Below are positions 1-7,105 of a stretch of 14,538 nt of DNA, piece by piece; position 1 is the stretch's first letter, and each line of letters starts with the position of its first letter. A model generated the notes under the pieces. The model made no database searches and was not told the origin of the DNA. It was given only the letters and a program-made list of their open reading frames with translations. Where the stretch lies: assembly GCA_036736205.1 (NCBI GenBank), contig DAINMX010000167.1, forward strand, positions 1-14,538, written 5' to 3'. Source of the stretch: XYA12-FULL-58-9 sp001798605 (GTDB taxonomy: Bacteria; Myxococcota; XYA12-FULL-58-9). Made by a program: the position numbers and the translations under genes.

Positions 1-10
1 GGAGCGGGTG

Positions 11-394
11 TCAGCTACCGGGCCGACTCCCCTTCGCTTTTGTGGGCGTCGGTCGTTTGCCGTCGATGACATGGAAGATGCTCAAAACGGGATGCCGGGT
101 GGGCATCTTGGGACCGGCGTATCGCATCACAACCCGTATCCGGTCTCGCATCTCCTGCTTGAAGCAATGCACGGTACAATTGACGCAGGTGGGCTTGGCG
201 GTTCCGAATGGGCAGCGTCCTACTCGCATCCTCGTGTAATTCCATAACTCCTGGCAGTCGCCACACAGATTGCCGTCTGCCGCATGGTGGCCCTGGCAGT
301 AGAGCTCGATCATGACTCTGACGGTCTTGAGCTCACGGCGGATACGGCTGGTGGTTCCGTCTAGGGCCGATTCGGAAGATGGTGTTTCCATCAT
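11..394 (-). CDS. ygbA: YgbA-type nitrous-oxide-stimulated promoter family protein
   Basis: A 127-residue cytoplasmic protein with no signal peptide or membrane segment. It has the core pattern of the YgbA/'nitrous oxide-stimulated promoter' family: an IELYC-GHH segment near residue 30, LCGDC, then RCPFG, PTCVNC and VHCFK, followed by RVVMRYAGP. The six clustered cysteines suggest a metal site. Family knowledge: E. coli ygbA belongs to the NO-responsive regulon and its biochemical role is not settled. Here it is the last gene of the NO-reductase operon, starting three bases after the qNor stop, with a GGAG-like ribosome binding site in front. Two adjacent ATG codons (391 and 394 on the minus strand) could start it; I take the outer one. 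The basic C-terminal tail past the RHP motif looks lineage-specific. The family call is firm, the function is not. Confidence 0.85.
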   Translation of the reverse strand: MMETPSSESALDGTTSRIRRELKTVRVMIELYCQGHHAADGNLCGDCQELWNYTRMRVGRCPFGTAKPTCVNCTVHCFKQEMRDRIRVVMRYAGPKMPTRHPVLSIFHVIDGKRPTPTKAKGSRPGS

Positions 395-397
395 TAT

Positions 398-2638
398 TCA
401 ACTCTCCGTCTTCTTCACGGTCATGTAGATGGCGCGGCCGACGAACACGAGCAGAAGCAAAGCGCCACCTGCAAAGATGAAGTCCGGGCCAATTCGCGCC
501 CAGGCCAGGTTGCGGATCACCTCGCCCGAGGCGATCTCGGGGCTGCGCGCGTACCACAGGCCATCCTTCACTGCGTAGTAGAACTGGTAGAACCCCGATG
601 GCGCGAGACTCACCACCGTCATCAAAGCCAGCCCACCGTTTAGGCCCCAGAAGCTCCACTTGAGCAGGCGGTCCGACCAAGCGGCCTTGACCACGATGTG
701 CCGCATCGAGAAGAGCATGAGCGAGATGGCGAGCAAGCCATAAACACCGAACAACGCTGTGTGGGCATGGAGCGGCGTCGTGTTGATGCCTTGGATGTAA
801 TAGAGGACGATCGGCGGATTGATCAGGAAACCGAAGGTGCCTGCGCCCACCAGGTTCCAGAATGCCACCGATATGAAGAAGTAGATCGGCCAGCGATACG
901 GGTTCTGTGTTCCTCGGGTCTTGGCCGCGCGCAGGTTGTGGACGACCTCGAAACCGATGAGCGACAGTGGCACAATCTCGAGGGCTGAAAAGACGGCACC
1001 CAGGGCCACGATAGGCGTCGGTGCGCCGGTCCAATAGAGGTGGTGGAACGTGCCGATGACGCCCGCACCGAGGTAGAGGAAGATGCTGAAGTAGATCGTG
1101 CGCAACGCAAACTTGGCGCCGATGACGCCGATGCGGGCGAGCAGAAACGCCATGAAGACCGTGGCGAAGACCTCGAAGAACCCCTCGACCCACAGATGGA
1201 CAACCCACCAGCGCCAGTACTCGGCATTGCTGAGATGGCTTCCTTTTCCGTACATCAAACCGGCCATGTAAAACGCTGGGATGGTGACAGCACTATAAAG
1301 GAGTAGGTGGGTAATTCCGCCTGCATCCTTCTCGCTCTTGAGGGCTGGCCGAATGGCACGCACGACCAACACGAGCCAGATGAGCATGCCGGCGATGAGC
1401 AGGACCTGCCAGAAACGCCCGAGCTCGATGTATTCGTAGCCCTGGTGCCCGAACATAAAGCCGTCCCCGCCGAACAGCCCCTGGATCGAGGCATAGGTGC
1501 CGCCCAGCGAGCCAAGGACAACGACCACCACCGCGGCGAACAGCACCCAAACCAGCTTGGCCTGGTGCTTGGGCTCACGCCCGACGTACGGCCCGATGAA
1601 GAGGCCGGCTGCGAGAAAGCAAGTGGCGATGAAGTAGATGGCGAGTTGGACATGCCAGGTTCGCACCGCCGCGTAAGGCAGGATGTCGCCGATCGGGATG
1701 CCAAAGAAGCTCGTGCCCTCGACGGTGAAGTGGCCGGTGAGCGAGCCCAGAACAACCTGGATGACGAACAGAGCAATGGCGACGAGAAAGTAGGCCAGCG
1801 TTGCCTTCTGGCTTGGACTCGGCGATGGCTCGGCAAGCGTAGTGACGGGCTCGCCCTCGTAGTCCTCCTCGCGAATGTAGCGCTGGTAGAGAAAGATGGC
1901 AGCCGCGATGCCGAGGATGAGCAAGATGACGCTGACGATCGACCAGATGAGGGCACTTGGTAGAGCCTGATTGCCGACGAGCGGGTCGAAGGGCCAGTTG
2001 CTCGTATAGGTGTGGGTCTCGTCCAAACGATTTGTGCCGGCGGCCCAGGCGAGCCACGAGAAGAAGCTCGCGACCAAACGCCCATCCTGATCATTGCCGA
2101 CGATGTTCGCTTGCAACCCCATGCGGGAGTTCCCCTGCCTGAACAGGTCGGTGTAGTACCCGGTCAGGCTTGCATGGGCCTCGCTCTGGAATAGGGTGAA
2201 TGTGAGCCTTCCAGTGGCCTCGTCGTAGCGATTGGTCTTCTGCTCCTCGGTGGCGAGAGCCGTCACCTGCGCCCGTGTGGGTGCATCGAGACGCTCGAGG
2301 TCTTCTTGGGTGAACGCAGCCGCATGCTGCGGGGTCCTGCCGAGGTGCCGCGCGGCCACGAAAAGACCCATGCGGTGCAGGTAGTCCGCCGACCAATCTG
2401 GGGCGAGGTAGGCACCGTGGCCCCAGATTGTGCCCATGTGTTGGCCGCCACGGCTGTAGAAGTAGTTCTGACCATCGATGACGTCTTTCTCTGTGAACAG
2501 CACCTGGCCGTTGTGGGTCACGACCTCTTTCGGGATCGGCGGCTTCTCCCGATTCATGAGGTAGCCGCCAAAGAGGAGCACCCCGAAGGTGATCACCAAC
2601 ACAAACAGCAGCACCGCTCTAATTCTTGAATTGTCCAT
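398..2638 (-). CDS. norB: Quinol-dependent nitric oxide reductase (qNor, single subunit)
   Basis: Reduces two NO to N2O with electrons from quinol at the cytoplasmic membrane (also called norZ). The 746-residue length is that of the fused qNor form. Residues 1-28 are the first membrane helix. A periplasmic NorC-like domain without a haem c motif follows (about 30-225, with GQNYFYSRGGQHMG), and then twelve or so helices of the haem-copper oxidase type. By alignment with known qNors, H329 and H626 are the low-spin haem b ligands and H624 the haem b3 ligand. H481, H532 and H533 plus E485 form the non-haem FeB site. All are present, so the enzyme should be active. The start has a GAGGG ribosome site that overlaps the stop of the upstream DUF438 gene, which points to coupled translation. 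No dedicated NorC gene is nearby, as expected for a qNor. Confidence 0.97.
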   Translation of the reverse strand: MDNSRIRAVLLFVLVITFGVLLFGGYLMNREKPPIPKEVVTHNGQVLFTEKDVIDGQNYFYSRGGQHMGTIWGHGAYLAPDWSADYLHRMGLFVAARHLGRTPQHAAAFTQEDLERLDAPTRAQVTALATEEQKTNRYDEATGRLTFTLFQSEAHASLTGYYTDLFRQGNSRMGLQANIVGNDQDGRLVASFFSWLAWAAGTNRLDETHTYTSNWPFDPLVGNQALPSALIWSIVSVILLILGIAAAIFLYQRYIREEDYEGEPVTTLAEPSPSPSQKATLAYFLVAIALFVIQVVLGSLTGHFTVEGTSFFGIPIGDILPYAAVRTWHVQLAIYFIATCFLAAGLFIGPYVGREPKHQAKLVWVLFAAVVVVVLGSLGGTYASIQGLFGGDGFMFGHQGYEYIELGRFWQVLLIAGMLIWLVLVVRAIRPALKSEKDAGGITHLLLYSAVTIPAFYMAGLMYGKGSHLSNAEYWRWWVVHLWVEGFFEVFATVFMAFLLARIGVIGAKFALRTIYFSIFLYLGAGVIGTFHHLYWTGAPTPIVALGAVFSALEIVPLSLIGFEVVHNLRAAKTRGTQNPYRWPIYFFISVAFWNLVGAGTFGFLINPPIVLYYIQGINTTPLHAHTALFGVYGLLAISLMLFSMRHIVVKAAWSDRLLKWSFWGLNGGLALMTVVSLAPSGFYQFYYAVKDGLWYARSPEIASGEVIRNLAWARIGPDFIFAGGALLLLVFVGRAIYMTVKKTES

Positions 2639-2641
2639 GGT

Positions 2642-4132
2642 TCATCCCTCAGTCTCAGTCTTAGTTGAAGCTGTCTCGCTCGACGTCCACTCCAAGAGTC
2701 GTCGCTCGCCCGTAAGCGCCATGATGCCGGTCACGTCTTGGCTCACCTCGAGGCAGCCGCGGTAGGTAGAAGCCGCATCGCGAACGGCAAAATAGCGGAT
2801 GTGGATGAGCTTGCCGCGCATCTGAATCCAGAACTCGGCCACGCTCTGTGTCCCCGCCCGGAACGAATCGAGGATCTCCTGGACCATGTGCACACTATCG
2901 GGCGGATGGCAGTTCTGCACCTTGCGTCCGATGACCGCCGGGCTGCGCGGGAAGATGCGGTCCGTGCTTTCGGAGTAGAACCGTACCTCGTCGTTCTCGT
3001 CGACGAAGGACAGGTCCACGGGCAGGTGAGTGAAGACGAGGTTCACTTGGTCGAGTGAGAGCTTGCCGGTCGTGAGCCCCAAGAGCCCCGCGGCCGCGGT
3101 CGCACTGTTCGTCGAAGTCTCGATCTGGTTTGTGGGCCATGGTGCCGCTGGCTCAGCGAGCACGTAGCCAAGTTCATCCTCGCCCCGTCGCATCTCGGCC
3201 CATTCCTCGTCGGCCAACGTCTGCATCGACAGCGGAAAGAGGATCTTCTCCTCTTTGTAGACCATCTCGATGATGTCGCGGGCGAGAGCCGTTGCGGTCT
3301 TGGAGAACGCCTCGGCGTTTCTCTTCTCGACGGCCTCCCGGGTGGCCTTCATCGCCGCGCGGATCTGATCGTGCACACCCCACATCACCTTGGACGGTCC
3401 TGTCACCCCGTGCCGCTCGAGGATGGGGAAGAGCTGGTTCTCCTTGCGCTGGTAATGATTCTCCAGTCCAGCCAACGCATGCAGGACATGCTCGGCGCCA
3501 ATGAAGTTGTCCTTCACCTTTTCGGCCGCGCCGATCGCGCGGGCAAGACTGCCAAGCTGGTTGGCCAGATGGGTAACCTGCCGGTTGGCCTCCATGTAGG
3601 TATGAATCGGATGACCACGAGGAACCTCGAGCTCGACGTGTTCGTCTAGGGCTTGCTTGAACGCGCCAACGTGGACATCGCAGAGCCTCTGCACCTCGGA
3701 TACGGGCAGGCCGCCGCGGATGAGATCCTCTTCCATCGCCGCGATCTCAGACGCCTCGACGTCTTCAACCGCTTTGGCGAAGCGCACCCGCGCCTGTTCG
3801 AGCTCGCCGCCAGCGTGCAGGTCGCCGATGATCTCCTTGAGCTCTCGAACCCGCTGCTCCCGTGTCAGTCCGGAGTCCAAACCCGCCTGCTCGACCTCGG
3901 GTCGGCGTCCGGTCTTCTGCTCAATCTCGGAAGCGATGGCATTCAGGAATGCGTCGAGGTCGAGGTTGGCAATGCCCGCCGCTGTGCGCAACGTGGCGAC
4001 CCGCCCGATGGTCGCGCGCGCCATCCGGTTTTTGAGCATCTCGAACTTGCTGTTGTGCGACGCCAGGAAGTCCTCGAGGAACGGGTGCGTCTTGAGCAGT
4101 TCGTGTATCTTTGTGTTTGCTGCCAGAGTCAT
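2642..4132 (-). CDS. DUF438 protein with DUF1858, hemerythrin and PAS domains
   Basis: A soluble 496-residue multidomain protein. Domains in order: DUF1858-like (about 5-68, TKIHELLKTHPFLEDFL), DUF438 (about 88-165), hemerythrin-like HHE four-helix bundle (about 170-310), and a C-terminal PAS domain (about 360-475). Candidate di-iron ligands are H177, H226, E231, H254 and E295. The PAS part contains FYSESTDRIFPRSP and IGRKVQNCHPP, typical of the PAS that caps DUF438 proteins. The frame is open upstream to 4255, but ATG at 4132 has a GAGAGGAAGAAGG ribosome site and is the start of the recognisable DUF1858 domain; the extension would run into the preceding gene. It sits 20 bases after the RIC gene and 3 bases before qNor. 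That context suggests an NO- or redox-sensing or iron-handling role. This is inference, as no biochemical function is established for the family. Confidence 0.92.
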   Translation of the reverse strand: MTLAANTKIHELLKTHPFLEDFLASHNSKFEMLKNRMARATIGRVATLRTAAGIANLDLDAFLNAIASEIEQKTGRRPEVEQAGLDSGLTREQRVRELKEIIGDLHAGGELEQARVRFAKAVEDVEASEIAAMEEDLIRGGLPVSEVQRLCDVHVGAFKQALDEHVELEVPRGHPIHTYMEANRQVTHLANQLGSLARAIGAAEKVKDNFIGAEHVLHALAGLENHYQRKENQLFPILERHGVTGPSKVMWGVHDQIRAAMKATREAVEKRNAEAFSKTATALARDIIEMVYKEEKILFPLSMQTLADEEWAEMRRGEDELGYVLAEPAAPWPTNQIETSTNSATAAAGLLGLTTGKLSLDQVNLVFTHLPVDLSFVDENDEVRFYSESTDRIFPRSPAVIGRKVQNCHPPDSVHMVQEILDSFRAGTQSVAEFWIQMRGKLIHIRYFAVRDAASTYRGCLEVSQDVTGIMALTGERRLLEWTSSETASTKTETEG

Positions 4133-4152
4133 GACTGGCCTTCTTCCTCTCT

Positions 4153-4845
4153 TCAACCCGCCAAGACGCGCGGGAAGAGGATGTTGTTTTCCAGATGGAT
4201 GTGGTCCATGAGCTCGACCTCGAGCTCGCCGAGCGCGCGGTAGAGCTCTCGCCAACTTGCGCAGGCATGCTCGGGAACAGTCAGGTCGCTTGTGATCTCT
4301 CGAATGTGCCGCAGATTCTGTCCGTGATCCTCGTGCTCCTGCATCATCACCTGGACGGGCATGTGGGCAGTGCGACCGCGGCCCGCAACGATGAGGGGGA
4401 AGAGGATCTGCTCCTCCTTGGCCAGGTGACTCTCCACAGCCGTCCTCACCTCGGTCAGCAGATCAGCAAGGCCCATCGGGCGGTCCGATTTATCCGCATG
4501 GGCACGCTCGACTTGTGCCGCAAGCTCAATCAGTCTCGGTAGCTCGGTTCGCAGGGGAGCGTGGTAACGGCCGAGAATGTGCTGGACCAACTCATCGAGA
4601 GGACGCTGGTCCCATCGCGTGACATCCACATTGCTCGTGCCTGCGGACTCGATGTCCCGGAGCACCGCCTCGACATCCACCTCCTCGGCCGTACAAGCCT
4701 CACGAAGGGACTGCTTCCCACCGCAGCAGTAGTCGAGCCGGTATTGCTGAAAAACCTTGGCCGCCGCAGGGAAGGCCGTGACCAGGTCCCCGAGAGTCTG
4801 CTCTGTATTCTTCATGTCTGTATTCTCCATGGCTGTATTCTTCAT
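4153..4845 (-). CDS. ric: Iron-sulfur cluster repair di-iron protein (RIC/YtfE/ScdA)
   Basis: A cytoplasmic di-iron protein that helps restore Fe-S clusters damaged by NO or oxidants; some family members have been reported to act on NO directly. It is 230 residues, close to E. coli YtfE (220). The N-terminal ScdA/DUF542 domain carries the paired cysteines of YRLDYCCGG (C40, C41). The hemerythrin-like domain (about 82-230) has H95, H140, E144, H171, H215 and E219. Their spacing matches the YtfE di-iron ligands H84, H129, E133, H160, H204 and E208. The frame extends to a GTG at 4893, but ATG 4845 has a strong GGAGG site six bases upstream and the GTG has none. The first 15 residues are three tandem five-residue repeats, each beginning with a Met, so starts at 4830 or 4815 remain possible. 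First gene of the leftward NO operon, downstream of a sigma-54 promoter. Confidence 0.93.
   Translation of the reverse strand: MKNTAMENTDMKNTEQTLGDLVTAFPAAAKVFQQYRLDYCCGGKQSLREACTAEEVDVEAVLRDIESAGTSNVDVTRWDQRPLDELVQHILGRYHAPLRTELPRLIELAAQVERAHADKSDRPMGLADLLTEVRTAVESHLAKEEQILFPLIVAGRGRTAHMPVQVMMQEHEDHGQNLRHIREITSDLTVPEHACASWRELYRALGELEVELMDHIHLENNILFPRVLAG
4801..4845 (-). repeat. Three tandem 15-bp repeats at the RIC start
   Basis: Three back-to-back 15-base units, read on the minus strand as ATGAAGAATACAGCC, ATGGAGAATACAGAC and ATGAAGAATACAGAG. They encode MKNTA, MENTD and MKNTE, so each unit supplies its own in-frame start codon. The units differ at only a few positions. The length is a multiple of three, so unit gain or loss would leave the frame intact. 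Confidence 0.9.
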
Positions 4846-4851
4846 GGCCTG

Positions 4852-4856
4852 CCTCC
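4852..4856 (-). promoter_or_regulatory. Ribosome binding site deciding the RIC start
   Basis: GGAGG on the minus strand, six bases before ATG 4845. The longer candidate start (GTG at 4893) has no comparable purine-rich element, so this site supports the 230-residue protein over the 246-residue one. Confidence 0.75.
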
Positions 4857-4922
4857 AGTCCGCGTTATCGCGGAGCCTATCTCGGTTGCTCACCAGATAT
4901 GCTCGGGCTGATTCAGTGACTT

Positions 4923-4938
4923 AGCAAATGCCGTGCCG
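4923..4938 (-). promoter_or_regulatory. Sigma-54 (-24/-12) promoter of the RIC-qNor operon
   Basis: On the minus strand the sequence reads CGGCACGGCATTTGCT, matching the sigma-54 consensus TGGCACG-N4-TTGCW closely. The -24 GG (4937-4936) and -12 GC (4925-4924) are separated by exactly ten bases. The predicted transcription start is near 4912, giving a leader of roughly 67 bases to ATG 4845. A NorR-type sigma-54 activator is encoded divergently, and three NorR-like sites lie 36 to 103 bases further upstream, the expected geometry for a bacterial enhancer. Confidence 0.85.
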
Positions 4939-4973
4939 ACTAATTGTGCCTTAAATACATCACCTTAGCTTTG

Positions 4974-4994
4974 ATGTTGTTCCAATCGCAACAT
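4974..4994. promoter_or_regulatory. NorR enhancer site 1
   Basis: Inverted repeat ATGTTGT-N7-GCAACAT centred on 4984, about 72 bases upstream of the predicted sigma-54 transcription start. Known NorR sites have the core GT-N7-AC. This one has GT-N7-GC with otherwise matching six-base arms, so it differs at one core position. Confidence 0.7.
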
Positions 4995-5000
4995 GATTAG

Positions 5001-5021
5001 ATGTTGTGCTTTACACAACAG
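5001..5021. promoter_or_regulatory. NorR enhancer site 2
   Basis: The best of the three sites: ATGTTGT-N7-ACAACAG centred on 5011, a full match to the GT-N7-AC NorR core. The perfect seven-base arms TGTTGTG and CACAACA are separated by five bases. It lies 27 bases from the centre of site 1 and about 99 bases upstream of the predicted start of the leftward operon. Confidence 0.8.
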
Positions 5022-5041
5022 TGTTGTATGTATCGCAACGA
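5021..5041. promoter_or_regulatory. NorR enhancer site 3, touching the norR start
   Basis: GTGTTGT-N7-GCAACGA centred on 5031, with five-base arms GTTGT and GCAAC. It abuts site 2 (centre to centre 20 bases) and its right edge includes the first base of the preferred norR ATG at 5041. NorR bound here would be expected to interfere with norR transcription, giving negative autoregulation. Confidence 0.65.
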
Positions 5042-6591
5042 TGAATCCGTTAGACGCCATCGTTTCGATTGCCTCAGACCTGACGGCTGCGCTTTCCTCA
5101 GAGGAGCGTTACCGCCGCCTGCTCGGTGCGCTCAGGAGAGTCATCCCTTATGATGCCGCTGCCCTGCTGAGGCTAGAAGACGGCGACCTGGTCCCGATCG
5201 TCTCCAAGGGACTGTCGGCAGATGCGATGGGTAGGCGGTTTCCGCTCAAGGAGCACCCGAGGCTCGAGATCATCTGCCGCTCGGATGGTCCAGTGATTTT
5301 TCCAAGCGACAGTGGTCTGCCAGATCCCTATGACGGCCTGCTCGCGGACGACCACGGAGAGTTCACCCGCATCCATGCCTGTCTCGGGTGCCCCCTTCGC
5401 GTCGGCGACACACTCCTCGGGGCCCTGACGGCCGATGCGGCACAGTCCCACGCATTTGCCGGTATCGACGCGAATTTCCTGGCGGCGGTTGGCGCTCTCG
5501 CGGCCGCGGAACTTCGAACAACCCATCTCATCGAGGCACTCGAGCACAGCGCCGAACGGCAGGGGCTGATCGCTCGCGACCTGATGCGTGATGTGGAGCT
5601 GCGCCAGGGCAGCGACATGATCGGCACCACTCAGGTCATGCAACGGCTGCAGCAGGATATCGAGCTCGTGGCCCGTTCCGACTTCACGGTACTCATCACC
5701 GGAGAGACTGGCGTGGGCAAGGAGCTCGTGGCCCGAGCCGTGCACAACGCATCGGGGCGTCGAGCCGAGCCCATGCTCTATGTCAACTGCGCGGCTTTGC
5801 CCGAGACCCTGGCCGACAGCGAGTTGTTTGGCCACATGCGGGGGGCCTTCACTGGCGCGTCGTCGGACAGAGCCGGCAAGTTCGAGGTGGCAAGCTCCGG
5901 CACGCTGTTTCTCGACGAGATCGGCGAGCTTCCCCTTTCGGTGCAGCCGAAGCTCTTGCGCGCCATCCAGCAAGGCGAGATCCAGCGCGTCGGCTCGGAC
6001 AAGCTCATCAAGGCCGATGTCCGGCTTATCGCCGCCACCAATCGGGACCTGGATCAGGAGGTCAAGGCCAAGAGGTTTCGGGCAGACCTGTTTCACCGCC
6101 TCAACGTCTACCCGCTCCGGGTGGCTCCCTTGCGCGAGCGGGCCGACGACGTGCCGCTGCTCGCGGGGTACTTCTGCGACGTGATGCGACGCCGCCTCGG
6201 TTTGGGGCCGGTGCGGATCGATCCCGACGCCGCTGCCGCCCTCAAGCAATACCCGTGGCCGGGGAATGTTCGCGAGCTGGAAAACATGCTTTCCCGCGTC
6301 ACGCTCAAGGCGGCTGCAGGCGTCATGCGAGGAGACCCCGTAATGATTCGCAGGTTGCATCTTGGGCCCGACTTTGCAAGTGTATCCCCGCCTTCACACG
6401 GAATCGTTGCTACAAAGGTAGCCGCGTGCTCAGCCCACATCGACCTCAAAGAAGCGACCCAAGAGTTTCAGCGGTCATTGATCGAGCGAGCCCTGGCCGA
6501 CAGCGACGGCAACTGGTCCGCAGCGGCTCGCTCACTGTGCATGCACCGCAGCAATTTTCATCACCTGGCTGTGCGCTTGGGTCTCAAGTAA
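5041..6591 (+). CDS. norR: NO-responsive sigma-54 transcriptional activator NorR
   Basis: A 516-residue enhancer-binding protein that activates sigma-54 promoters when its GAF-domain iron binds NO (E. coli NorR is 504). The GAF domain (about 5-160) has the NorR signature HPRLE, LPDPYDGL and HACLGCPL. R74, R80, D95, D98, H112 and D132 align with the residues proposed around the NorR mononuclear iron. The AAA+ domain (about 190-420) has Walker A GETGVGKE (221-228), the sigma-54 contact loop GAFTGA (268-273), and Walker B LFLDEIGEL. A Fis-type helix-turn-helix ends the protein (about 488-512). The frame opens at ATG 4993, but the 16 extra codons would be encoded by the operator repeats, so I take ATG 5041. 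Neither start has a clear ribosome site. Divergent from the NO operon it should control. Confidence 0.95.
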   Translation: MNPLDAIVSIASDLTAALSSEERYRRLLGALRRVIPYDAAALLRLEDGDLVPIVSKGLSADAMGRRFPLKEHPRLEIICRSDGPVIFPSDSGLPDPYDGLLADDHGEFTRIHACLGCPLRVGDTLLGALTADAAQSHAFAGIDANFLAAVGALAAAELRTTHLIEALEHSAERQGLIARDLMRDVELRQGSDMIGTTQVMQRLQQDIELVARSDFTVLITGETGVGKELVARAVHNASGRRAEPMLYVNCAALPETLADSELFGHMRGAFTGASSDRAGKFEVASSGTLFLDEIGELPLSVQPKLLRAIQQGEIQRVGSDKLIKADVRLIAATNRDLDQEVKAKRFRADLFHRLNVYPLRVAPLRERADDVPLLAGYFCDVMRRRLGLGPVRIDPDAAAALKQYPWPGNVRELENMLSRVTLKAAAGVMRGDPVMIRRLHLGPDFASVSPPSHGIVATKVAACSAHIDLKEATQEFQRSLIERALADSDGNWSAAARSLCMHRSNFHHLAVRLGLK

Positions 6592-6595
6592 GGAG
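6592..6595 (+). promoter_or_regulatory. Ribosome binding site supporting the TTG start of nrfH
   Basis: GGAG directly after the norR stop and six bases before TTG 6602. No ATG or GTG at the front of the NrfH frame precedes the membrane anchor, so the rare TTG start is well supported. Confidence 0.7.
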
Positions 6596-6601
6596 AAGAA
6601 A

Positions 6602-7105
6602 TTGAAACTGGGACTGCTACCAGCCTTGACGTTTGCATCCCTGGGGGGATTGATCGGTCTCGGCGGCATGACCTTCGACTACGCGGAGGGGCTCTCCTAT
6701 CTGAGCACCGACCCTGCCGCGTGCGCGAACTGCCACATCATGCAATCCCAGTACGATGCGTGGCAGAAAGCCAGCCACCACACGGCGGCCACCTGCGCCG
6801 GCTGTCACCTGCCAGCGGATTTCCCGGGGAAGTACATCGCCAAGTCCGAAAACGGCTGGAACCACTCCAAGGCATTTACGCTCCAGGGCTTTGACGAGCC
6901 GATCATGATCACCAAGAAGAACGCCGACATTTTGCACGCCAATTGTCTGCGTTGTCACGCGGAACTCATCCATGACCAGGCAATCGTTTCGACCGAAGGT
7001 GCGCCTCGCTGCGTGCGCTGCCACGTTGCGGTCGGACACGGTGAACCGGTGGGTCTGGGTGGACCGATAGCGCTTCACCAGGACAAGGAGAGACAAAACC
7101 CATGA
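6602..7105 (+). CDS. nrfH: Cytochrome c nitrite reductase small subunit NrfH
   Basis: A tetrahaem NapC/NrfH-family quinol dehydrogenase that takes electrons from the quinol pool and passes them to NrfA on the outer face of the cytoplasmic membrane. It is 167 residues. Residues 5-24 form a single N-terminal membrane anchor. Four CXXCH haem sites follow at C41-H45, C65-H69, C115-H119 and C137-H141. The CANCHIM motif puts a Met at residue 47, where NrfH has the unusual Met ligand of haem 1. Translation starts at TTG 6602 with a GGAG site. The gene begins 10 bases after norR and overlaps nrfA by four bases (ATGA), so norR, nrfH and nrfA look like one transcript. I see no sigma-54 or sigma-70 promoter in the norR-nrfH junction. 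Confidence 0.95.
   Translation: MKLGLLPALTFASLGGLIGLGGMTFDYAEGLSYLSTDPAACANCHIMQSQYDAWQKASHHTAATCAGCHLPADFPGKYIAKSENGWNHSKAFTLQGFDEPIMITKKNADILHANCLRCHAELIHDQAIVSTEGAPRCVRCHVAVGHGEPVGLGGPIALHQDKERQNP

Noticed and set aside
333..1208. Long minus-strand frame (291 codons) inside the qNor gene
   Set aside because: It lies wholly over the qNor and YgbA genes, its product is Arg/His/Pro-rich low-complexity sequence typical of a shadow frame in high-GC DNA, and qNor is unmistakable.
4133..4255. 41-residue N-terminal extension of the DUF438 protein
   Set aside because: It would overlap the RIC gene, is Arg/Pro-rich and unlike the family, and a good ribosome site precedes ATG 4132.
4971..4999. TTGATG-N17-TGATTA as a norR sigma-70 promoter
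   Set aside because: The -10 element matches the consensus at one position only; the norR promoter remains unidentified.
5173..6360. 395-codon minus-strand frame opposite norR
   Set aside because: It is antisense to the AAA+ and GAF domains of NorR, with no ribosome site or recognisable motif; a GC-bias shadow.
6480..6601. Possible sigma-54 promoter upstream of nrfH
   Set aside because: The only GG-N10 candidate (in CTGGCTGTGCGCTTGGG) lacks the -12 GC, so I do not call it.
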